Below are positions 57,789 through 64,000 of a stretch of 64,000 nucleotides of DNA, one piece after another (the first letter of the stretch is position 1; every line of letters begins with the position of its first letter). The translations under genes and the position numbers were made by a program. The notes under the pieces were generated by a model. That model searched no databases. It saw nothing but the letters and a program-made list of their open reading frames with translations, and was not told the DNA's origin. The stretch comes from Clostridium sp. D43t1_170807_H7 (lineage in GTDB: Bacteria > Bacillota > Clostridia > Clostridiales > Clostridiaceae). The DNA is taken from NCBI RefSeq assembly GCF_015555905.1, contig NZ_JADNLK010000011.1, forward strand, positions 23,774-87,773, in the 5' to 3' direction.

Positions 57789-57803
57789 AATTTTCTGAAA
57801 ATT
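57789..57803 (+). promoter_or_regulatory. Perfect CodY box upstream of ptb-buk
   Basis: AATTTTCTGAAAATT, identical at all 15 positions to the CodY consensus AATTTTCWGAAAATT. It lies 125 bases before ptb and about 20 bases before a possible TTGATA -35 (57823-57828). A near-palindrome GTTAA-AAA-TTAAC (57773-57785) sits just upstream. Confidence 0.82.
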
Positions 57804-57927
57804 TAGGTTTTTATTAAAAACTTTGATAAAATAGTAAATAGGTAAATATTTCAATATATAAAAATATTTTCAAAAATTCAAATTGATATGGTTTTAAAAT
57901 GAAGGGTTATAATAAGAGAGGTGTATT

Positions 57928-58836
57928 ATGAGTAAGAATTTTGATGATTTACTTTCAAAGTTAAAAGTAGCAGAAACAAAAAAATTATCTGTAGCAGTAG
58001 CTCAAGATGAGCCAGTTCTAGAGGCTGTTAAGGCAGCAAAAGACAGAGGAATAGCAGAGGCTATTTTAGTTGGAGATAAAGCGAAAATTGAAGAAGTAGC
58101 AGTAAAAATAGATATGGATTTAACTGATTTTGAAATAATTCATGAAGAAGATGTTAAAAAAGCAACATTAAAAGCAATACAATTAGTTTCTAGTGGTGCA
58201 GCAGATATGGTTATGAAAGGATTAGTAGATACAGCTACATTTTTAAGAAGTGTATTAAATAAAGAAGTTGGGCTTAGAACAGGAAAACTAATGTCTCATG
58301 TATCTGTATTTGAAATTGAAGGAATAGATAGATTAATATTATTAACAGATGCTGCTTTTAATACTTATCCAGATTTAAAGCAGAAAGTTCAAATAATAAA
58401 TAATTCTGTAATGGTTGCAAAAGCTTGTGGAATAGAAAATCCAAAAGTTGCACCGGTTTGTGCTGTTGAGGTAGTAAATCCAGATATGCCAGCAACAGTA
58501 GATGCAGCATTATTATCTAAGATGAGTGATAGAGGTCAAATTAAAGGATGCATAGTTGATGGGCCTTTAGCTTTAGATAATGCATTATCAGAAGAAGCAG
58601 CACATCATAAAGGAGTTACTGGGCCAGTAGCAGGTAAGGCTGATATATTATTACTTCCTAATATAGATGTTGCAAATGTTATGTATAAATCATTAACTTA
58701 TACAGCACAAACAAAGAATGGTGGTATATTGGTTGGAACATCAGCTCCAGTTATTTTAACATCAAGGGCAGATAGTTTTGAAACAAAGGTATATTCTATT
58801 GCATTAGCAGCGTTAGTTTCAGAGGGAAGAAAATAG
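57928..58836 (+). CDS. ptb: Phosphate butyryltransferase
   Basis: Converts butyryl-CoA and phosphate to butyryl-phosphate. The 302 residues are the family length, with the phosphotransacetylase-type fold (MKGLVDTATFLRSVLNKE, SHVSVFEIE, and GPLALDNALSEEAA). ATG 57928 follows AGAGAGGTG. Next gene is buk; together they give the ATP-yielding end of butyrate fermentation. Confidence 0.95.
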   Translation: MSKNFDDLLSKLKVAETKKLSVAVAQDEPVLEAVKAAKDRGIAEAILVGDKAKIEEVAVKIDMDLTDFEIIHEEDVKKATLKAIQLVSSGAADMVMKGLVDTATFLRSVLNKEVGLRTGKLMSHVSVFEIEGIDRLILLTDAAFNTYPDLKQKVQIINNSVMVAKACGIENPKVAPVCAVEVVNPDMPATVDAALLSKMSDRGQIKGCIVDGPLALDNALSEEAAHHKGVTGPVAGKADILLLPNIDVANVMYKSLTYTAQTKNGGILVGTSAPVILTSRADSFETKVYSIALAALVSEGRK

Positions 58837-58857
58837 TATTAGGGGGTATTGAGATTT

Positions 58858-59925
58858 ATGGCATATAAATTATTAATAATTAATCCAGGATCAACATCTA
58901 CTAAAATAGGCGTTTATGAGGATGAAAAAGAGGTTTTTGTTGAAACTTTAAGACATTCATCAGAAGAAATAGCTAAATACGATAGTATTTTTGAACAAAA
59001 GGGATTTAGAAAAGATGTAATTATGAATGTATTAAAAGAAAATAATTTTGATGTTAATACATTAGACGCAGTTGTTGGTAGAGGTGGAATGCTTAAGCCA
59101 ATGGCTGGAGGAACTTATGAGGTAAATGACTCATTACTTAATGATTTAAAGGTTGGGGTTCAAGGTCAACATGCTTCTAACTTAGGAGGAATTTTAGCTA
59201 ACGAGATTGCAAAAGAAGTTGGTGGAAGAGCTTTTATAGTTGATCCAGTTGTTGTTGATGAATTAGAGCCTGTAGCTAGAATATCTGGGGTTCCAGAGTT
59301 ACCAAGAAAAAGTAAGTTCCATGCATTAAATCAAAAAGCCGTTGCTAAGAGATTTGGAAAAGAAAGCAAGAGAGGATACGAAAATTTAAATCTTATAGTA
59401 GTTCATATGGGTGGAGGAGTTTCTGTTGGAGCTCATAAAAATGGCAAAGTTATTGATGTTAATAACGCATTAGATGGAGATGGTCCATTTTCACCAGAAA
59501 GAGCTGGAGCAGTTCCTGTTGGAGATTTAATAAAAATGTGCTTTAGTGGAGAATATACTCAGGAAGAGGTATATAGAAAAATCGTTGGTAAAGGTGGATA
59601 TGTTGCATATCTTAATACTAATGATGCAAGAGATGTATTAAGAGAAAAAGAAGAAGGAAATGAATTTGCTGAATTAATATATAATGCATTTATATATCAA
59701 GTATCTAAAGCAATAGGAGAAATGGCAACTGTTTTAAAGGGAAAAGTGGATTCTATTATTCTAACAGGTGGAATAGCATATTCACCTATAGTTGTTAGTG
59801 ATATTAAAGAAAGAGTAGAATGGATTAGTAATGTGGCTGTATATCCGGGAGAGGATGAATTGTTAGCATTAGCTCAAGGGACTATTAGAGTACTTAGTGG
59901 AGAAGAAGAAGCTAAAGTATATTAG
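58858..59925 (+). CDS. buk: Butyrate kinase
   Basis: Transfers phosphate from butyryl-phosphate to ADP, making ATP and butyrate. ATG 58858 gives 355 residues ([20 protein letters not shown]), preceded by AGGGGG; the TTG nine bases upstream is less well placed. The ASKHA-fold signatures NPGSTSTK (9-16) and [15 protein letters not shown] are present. Ends in a terminator. Confidence 0.95.
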   Translation: MAYKLLIINPGSTSTKIGVYEDEKEVFVETLRHSSEEIAKYDSIFEQKGFRKDVIMNVLKENNFDVNTLDAVVGRGGMLKPMAGGTYEVNDSLLNDLKVGVQGQHASNLGGILANEIAKEVGGRAFIVDPVVVDELEPVARISGVPELPRKSKFHALNQKAVAKRFGKESKRGYENLNLIVVHMGGGVSVGAHKNGKVIDVNNALDGDGPFSPERAGAVPVGDLIKMCFSGEYTQEEVYRKIVGKGGYVAYLNTNDARDVLREKEEGNEFAELIYNAFIYQVSKAIGEMATVLKGKVDSIILTGGIAYSPIVVSDIKERVEWISNVAVYPGEDELLALAQGTIRVLSGEEEAKVY

Positions 59926-59945
59926 AAATAAAATTAAAAATTTTT

Positions 59946-59970
59946 AAGTGCGCTTTGCGCACTTTTTTTC
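59946..59970 (+). terminator. Terminator after buk
   Basis: AAGTGCGC (59946-59953) with GCGCACTT (59957-59964), a 3-base loop and eight T in all. Confidence 0.93.
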
Positions 59971-60138
59971 TTTAGAAAATATAATTTCCTAAAGAATTGT
60001 GGATAGCTTTTAAAAGTAGCAGAAACACATAGTTTGTGAAGCAGATTTTTTTATTGAAGAAAATATAAGATTATAGTTTTAACTTACGGTAATATGGATA
60101 GAATTTATGATATGAAATATTAATTGTATGGAGGTACT

Positions 60139-60912
60139 ATGAGAAGTAATATTGAAACGAAAAATAAATTGACTTTAGTATCTGAATTAGTTAATGAATC
60201 TAAATTTCAAATTTTAAAATATAATGAACTTAGTGGAATAAATAGAGTAGATAGTGTATCGGCTATTAAGTCCATAGAAAATAGTGGACAAAGGCTTAAG
60301 CAGGTAAGAATATTATTAAATGAAAGTGCTGTTAAAATACAAAATAATGAATTAAGTTATATGAAGGGATATATTGAAAGAAATGATTTGATTCATGAAT
60401 ATAAAGGAATTAAAAAATTAATATTTGACTCTAAACAAGTAATTGCTAGTAAAGATAAAACAATATTTAAAGGAACAGGAGAAATTTTATTAAAATCTAG
60501 TTTTAGTGATTTTACGTTGATAGAATTAGTTGATGAAGAAATAATAATTAGTGATTCGATGTTTTATGCATGTGATGAAGAAATAGATATTAAAAGCGTA
60601 AAAGATAATTATAAGGAAATAAAGCTTAGGGGAAGTGGAATTATAGTATTAAAGCTACCAGTTTCAGAAAAAGAAATAATAAGGTGTAAGCTATTTAATG
60701 ATAGACTAACAGTTAATGAAGATTTAGTTATATTAAAAAGTAGTAGTATCAATGTTGGATTTGAAAAGTATGAAAATGTAATAGATGATAATATTGAACA
60801 GTATATTAATACTTTTTATTATGGGGTAGGAGAAGTATGGTTAGTACCAACTAGAAGTATATATGATAAATATGTTAAAATAAATTGTTGTTTAGAAGAG
60901 TGTGATGAATAA
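60139..60912 (+). CDS. AIM24-like protein
   Basis: The 257-residue protein begins MRSNIETKNKLTLVSELVNE with a helical segment of about 85 residues. A beta-rich domain follows with features of the AIM24/TIGR00266 family (GTGEILLKSS, GSGIIVLKLPV, EDLVILKSSSINVGFE). I am fairly sure of the fold and not of the function. ATG 60139 follows GGAGGT; the ATG-like start five codons earlier is poorly placed. Single gene. Confidence 0.6.
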   Translation: MRSNIETKNKLTLVSELVNESKFQILKYNELSGINRVDSVSAIKSIENSGQRLKQVRILLNESAVKIQNNELSYMKGYIERNDLIHEYKGIKKLIFDSKQVIASKDKTIFKGTGEILLKSSFSDFTLIELVDEEIIISDSMFYACDEEIDIKSVKDNYKEIKLRGSGIIVLKLPVSEKEIIRCKLFNDRLTVNEDLVILKSSSINVGFEKYENVIDDNIEQYINTFYYGVGEVWLVPTRSIYDKYVKINCCLEECDE

Positions 60913-60995
60913 ACTAAAGAAAAATATAAATTATATCTTAAATTTAGTGTGCTAAAGTGTTAAAATTAAGATGTAAGTTAAATAGGAGTGATAAT

Positions 60996-61298
60996 ATGGG
61001 CCTAAAAGATTTAGAATTTAAAAATGATTTAGATATGTTGTTTAAAGCGGTTTTAGAATTAGAAAGTATAGATGAATGCTATAAGTTTTTTGAAGATATT
61101 GCAACTATTACAGAATTAAAAGCTATATCTCAAAGAATTCAGGTAGCAAAAATGCTTAAGGAAAAAAGAGTTTATATAGAAATAGCAGAAGTAACAGGTG
61201 CTAGCACAGCAACTATAAGTAGAGTTAATAAGTGTCTTAATTATGGTCAAGGAGGTTATGATTTAGTATTAGATAGGATTAATTCTGCCGATAAATAA
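60996..61298 (+). CDS. YerC/YecD family TrpR-related protein
   Basis: A 100-residue DNA-binding protein of the TrpR superfamily. The helix-turn-helix lies at about 40-80 (TITELKAISQRIQVAKMLKE then YIEIAEVTGASTATISRVNK). Proteins like this occur near purine or sporulation genes in Firmicutes; the target is not established. ATG 60996 follows AGGAGTG. The preceding 83 bases are AT-rich. Confidence 0.85.
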   Translation: MGLKDLEFKNDLDMLFKAVLELESIDECYKFFEDIATITELKAISQRIQVAKMLKEKRVYIEIAEVTGASTATISRVNKCLNYGQGGYDLVLDRINSADK

Positions 61299-61401
61299 GC
61301 TATAAAGCATGATAAATACAAGGTTATATACTATTGTAAAAAAACGGAATAAAGGATATACTATAAGAGTTAAATTGAAATAAATAAGTGAGGTATTATA
61401 T

Positions 61402-62745
61402 ATGAGTAGAATGTTCGGAACAGATGGTGTTAGAGGAATAGCTAATACAGAATTAACAGCGGAATTAGCTTATAGTTTAGGAAGAGCAGGTGCATTTGTT
61501 TTAACAGAGGGGACACATAAACCTAAGATATTAGTTGCTAAGGATACTAGAATATCAGGAGATATGTTAGAAGCTGCTTTAGTTGCAGGGATTCTTTCAG
61601 TTGGAGCAGAGGCAGTAATTTTAGGTGTAGTTCCAACACCAGCAGTAGCTCATTTAACAAGAGAGTATAACGCAGATGCAGGAGTTATGATTTCAGCGTC
61701 TCATAATCCGGTTGAGTACAATGGAATTAAATTCTTTGATGGAAGAGGATATAAGTTATCTGATGAATTAGAAGATCAAATACAAGCTATAATAGAGGGG
61801 AATTTTGAAGGTGTTCCAAGTCCAGTTGGTGGAGATGTTGGAAGATCATATACTGAAGAAACAGCATTAAGAGAATATATAGATTATGCTATGAGTACAA
61901 TTAAAACAGATTTAAAGGGCCTTAGAGTTGCTTTAGATTGTGCAAATGGGGCTGCTTATAAGGCAGCAGTTAAAGCATTTAGAGCTTTAGGTGCTAGAGT
62001 TTATGTAATTAATGATAATCCAGATGGAAATAACATAAATGAAAATTGTGGTTCAACTCATATGGAAGAGTTAATGGATTATGTTGTAAGAAAGAATTGT
62101 GATATTGGATTTGCTTTTGACGGAGATGCTGATAGATGTTTAGCTGTCGATGAAAAAGGAAATATGATAAATGGTGATTTCTTATTAACAATTTGTGCAA
62201 AAGCTTTAAAAGAAGCTGGAAAGTTAAAAGATGATACTTTAGTAGTAACAGTAATGAGTAATCTAGGGTTAGACATTGCGGCTAAGAGAGAGGGAATTAA
62301 CTTAGTTAAGACTAAAGTTGGAGATAGATATGTACTTGAAGAAATGCTTAAAGAAAATTATATATTAGGTGGGGAACAATCAGGTCACATAATATTTTTA
62401 GATCATAATACTACTGGAGATGGATTAGTTACTGCACTTCAAATTGCAGCAATTCTTAAAGAAAGTGGTAAGACTTTTAGTGAATTAGCTGGAGTAATGA
62501 AAGAATTACCACAAGTATTAGTTAATGCTAAAGTTCCAAATGAAAAGAAGAATATTTACTTAGAAGATGCAGAAATAATTGATGCTATAAATTCTGTTGA
62601 AGCTAAACTTAATGGTGTAGGTAGAGTTCTTATAAGACCATCAGGAACTGAACCATTAGTAAGAGTTATGCTTGAAGGTGAAAATCAAGAAGAAATAAAT
62701 GAAATGGCAAATAGCTTAGTAGATTTAATATTAAGTAAAATTTAA
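61402..62745 (+). CDS. glmM: Phosphoglucosamine mutase
   Basis: Converts glucosamine-6-phosphate to glucosamine-1-phosphate for peptidoglycan. The 447 residues carry the phospho-serine Ser100 in ISASHNP, the Mg site DGDADR (about 239-244) and the C-terminal [12 protein letters not shown]. In many Firmicutes glmM follows cdaA-cdaR directly; here five genes intervene. Followed by a terminator. Confidence 0.96.
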   Translation: MSRMFGTDGVRGIANTELTAELAYSLGRAGAFVLTEGTHKPKILVAKDTRISGDMLEAALVAGILSVGAEAVILGVVPTPAVAHLTREYNADAGVMISASHNPVEYNGIKFFDGRGYKLSDELEDQIQAIIEGNFEGVPSPVGGDVGRSYTEETALREYIDYAMSTIKTDLKGLRVALDCANGAAYKAAVKAFRALGARVYVINDNPDGNNINENCGSTHMEELMDYVVRKNCDIGFAFDGDADRCLAVDEKGNMINGDFLLTICAKALKEAGKLKDDTLVVTVMSNLGLDIAAKREGINLVKTKVGDRYVLEEMLKENYILGGEQSGHIIFLDHNTTGDGLVTALQIAAILKESGKTFSELAGVMKELPQVLVNAKVPNEKKNIYLEDAEIIDAINSVEAKLNGVGRVLIRPSGTEPLVRVMLEGENQEEINEMANSLVDLILSKI

Positions 62746-62749
62746 AATA

Positions 62750-62788
62750 TTAAAAAATTAATGTCCCTATGGGCGTTAATTTTTTTTG
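62750..62788 (+). terminator. Terminator after glmM
   Basis: A/T-rich stem ending in CCC/GGG with loop TAT (about 62753-62785), with a T-run. Within it TTTTTTGTGAAAATT (62782-62796) is a 12-of-15 match to a CodY box, which I rate as weak. Confidence 0.8.
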
Positions 62789-63027
62789 TGAAAATTTACA
62801 AATTTATTATATTACTATAAAGATATATATGGAATTTTATAAGAATTATTAATTATTTAATATTATTTTAATTAATAGATGAAATTATATATATTATTGA
62901 TTTGGTATTATTTTCTAAAACGAAGTATTGATATAGCAATAAAAATAGTAAAATATTAACTAAATATCAAAAATAATTAATAAAAGATAAAAAATACAAT
63001 TAATTTACTAAAAATAGAAAGAGTGTA

Positions 63028-63057
63028 TTGACAGAGTGTCAAAAGAAAGAGTAATAT
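63028..63057 (+). promoter_or_regulatory. ilvN-leader promoter with palindrome on the -35
   Basis: TTGACA (63028-63033), 18 bases, TAATAT (63052-63057). The -35 is half of TTGACA-GAG-TGTCAA (63028-63042), a perfect inverted repeat that could be an operator. The preceding stretch from glmM is AT-rich with nothing else I recognise. Confidence 0.6.
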
Positions 63058-63129
63058 ATTAACAATAGAATATTTTGGAAGTTCTTTTGAAAAATAAAAG
63101 CTGTGATAGAGATATTTATTTAGATAAAA

Positions 63130-63340
63130 AAAGTTTCAGAGAGTCCATGTATGCTGTGAATGGATACTTTAACTAAATAATGATCACTCTTGAGCTGTAT
63201 CCTGAACACTAGCTATTGGTAAGTAGGGGGGTACCGGTAAGCACCGTTAAATGCAAGGGTTTGTTTGAGCCTAGTGATATTAATGATGAGGAATTTTATC
63301 CCACCGTTATGATTTTATCATTAAGGGTGGGATTTTTTTA
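63130..63340 (+). promoter_or_regulatory. T-box leader upstream of ilvN
   Basis: Has the AGAGAGT start (about 63138-63144), apical GCTGTGAA, a specifier-type stretch with ATC (63183-63185, Ile) followed by A, then CTGAAC. The T-box segment reads AAGTAGGGGGGTACCGG (63221-63237). The terminator pairs ATCCCACC (63298-63305) with GGTGGGAT (63326-63333) plus seven T. Isoleucine specificity is inferred. The T-box differs from AGGGTGGNACCG at the T. Confidence 0.75.
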
Positions 63341-63398
63341 ACCTAATTTAGAACCATTTTGTTCAATAATTACAAATTATTTGATTGGGGGTATTAAA

Positions 63399-63911
63399 AT
63401 GGAAAGACATGTGTTATCTGTCTTAGTTAGGAATTCTTCAGGAGTACTAACAAGAGTTTCAGGGCTATTTGCAAGAAGAGGGTTTAATATTGATAGTTTA
63501 ACTGTTGGAAGGACCGAGAATCCAGAGATTTCAAGAATGACTATTACTTTAAATGGAAATGAAGATGTTTTAGAACAATTCACTAAACAGTTAAATAAGT
63601 TAGAAGATGTCTTAAGAGTATTAAATTTAAAATTTGACAATTCGGTATATAGAGAGTTAGTACTTATTAAAGTTAAAGCTGATGCTGAGCAAAGGGCAGC
63701 AATAAATGAAGTAGTAAAGATATTTAGAAGTAAAATCATAGATGTTTCTCCAGAAACATTGACTATTGAATTAACAGGAGACGAGAGTAAAATAAATGCT
63801 CTTATAAAGCTTTTAGAAGAGTATGAAATAAAAGAATTAGTAAGAACAGGAGTATGTGCATTAGAAAGGGGAGCTAATGATATAACAGACTACTGCGAAA
63901 TCTTTAACTAA
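63399..63911 (+). CDS. ilvN: Acetolactate synthase small (regulatory) subunit
   Basis: Regulatory subunit for branched-chain amino acid synthesis; binds valine through ACT domains. ATG 63399 gives 170 residues, preceded by TGGGGGTA; the TTG at 63381 would precede that site. ACT1 lies at about 1-78 (LSVLVRNSSGVLTRVSGLFARR) and ACT2 at about 83-160. The catalytic subunit is not in the window. Confidence 0.92.
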   Translation: MERHVLSVLVRNSSGVLTRVSGLFARRGFNIDSLTVGRTENPEISRMTITLNGNEDVLEQFTKQLNKLEDVLRVLNLKFDNSVYRELVLIKVKADAEQRAAINEVVKIFRSKIIDVSPETLTIELTGDESKINALIKLLEEYEIKELVRTGVCALERGANDITDYCEIFN

Positions 63912-63988
63912 TTAAGGTTAATTAATGATTTGGAATTGATATTAAATAAAAAACCAATTCTCAATTAACTAAAGGGGGCTTTTTAAAT

Positions 63989-64000
63989 TTGAATAGGAAT
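63989..64000 (+). CDS. Possible start of the next gene (cut by window end)
   Basis: TTG 63989 follows AAAGGGGG (63971-63978) at plausible spacing and opens MNRN before the window ends. Too short to identify. In many clostridia another branched-chain synthesis gene follows ilvN. Confidence 0.3.

Noticed and set aside
62789..63130. glmS riboswitch after glmM
   Set aside because: The gap lacks the ribozyme core as I know it, and the downstream gene is ilvN behind a T-box, not glmS.

Overview
The window is chromosome from a low-GC, Gram-positive anaerobe, most likely Clostridium sensu stricto. The evidence is strongly A/T-biased codon use, strong AAGGAGG ribosome-binding sites, frequent TTG/GTG starts, a zinc-type S14, a ptb-buk pair for butyrate formation, germination-type cell-wall hydrolases, and the clostridial order of the ribosomal super-operon. 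I saw no rRNA, tRNA, CRISPR array, prophage or insertion sequence.

Layout. (1) 1-17.4 kb: two near-identical tuf genes bracket rpmG-secE-nusG, rplKA, rplJL, rpoBC, an L7Ae-family gene, rpsL-rpsG and fusA. (2) 17.4-18.3 kb: AT-rich gap, then promoter and structured leader of the S10 operon. (3) 18.3-34.1 kb: S10-spc-alpha cluster from rpsJ to rplQ, with secY, adk, map, a KOW-domain protein, infA, rpmJ and rpoA. (4) 34.2-38.6 kb: ECF vitamin-transporter energising module (ecfA1, ecfA2, ecfT), truA, rplM-rpsI. (5) 38.9-49.6 kb: Na/Pi-type transporter with PhoU domain, cwlD, two-subunit class I fumarase, a YitT-family membrane protein (minus strand), class I ribonucleotide reductase nrdA-nrdB, a 68-bp tandem repeat, ptsI. 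(6) 49.6-53.6 kb: membrane-tethered XRE regulator (minus), isoaspartyl dipeptidase, SleB/CwlJ-like hydrolase and an unrecognised anchored protein (both minus). (7) 53.9-64 kb: cdaA-cdaR (c-di-AMP synthesis), FAD-dependent oxidoreductase, ptb-buk, AIM24-like protein, YerC-like regulator, glmM, and a T-box leader before ilvN.

The first half is translation and transcription machinery, and its control is unusually legible: near-consensus promoters (TTGACA-17-TATAAT before rplJ and rplM), two covarying copies of an L1-type site, an L10 leader with attenuator, an L13-type leader, and several structured leaders or intercistronic elements I cannot assign (rpoB, L7Ae, rpsG, rpsJ, rplC, rpsS, KOW protein, rpsM, rpoA).

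The second half is metabolism, envelope and signalling, with recognisable operators: two NrdR boxes exactly 31 bp apart before nrdA, an exact 15-base CodY box before ptb-buk, Pho-box-like repeats before the phosphate transporter, and a T-box with a changed acceptor-binding sequence before ilvN. The most unusual items are the hairpin separating Shine-Dalgarno from start codon at nusG, the 68-bp tandem repeat between nrdB and ptsI, the KOW-protein leader, the altered T-box, and a Lys-to-Glu change at the presumed metal bridge of the isoaspartyl dipeptidase. I found no clearly new multi-gene system. All calls rest on reading the sequence and remembered family features; no searches or folding were run.
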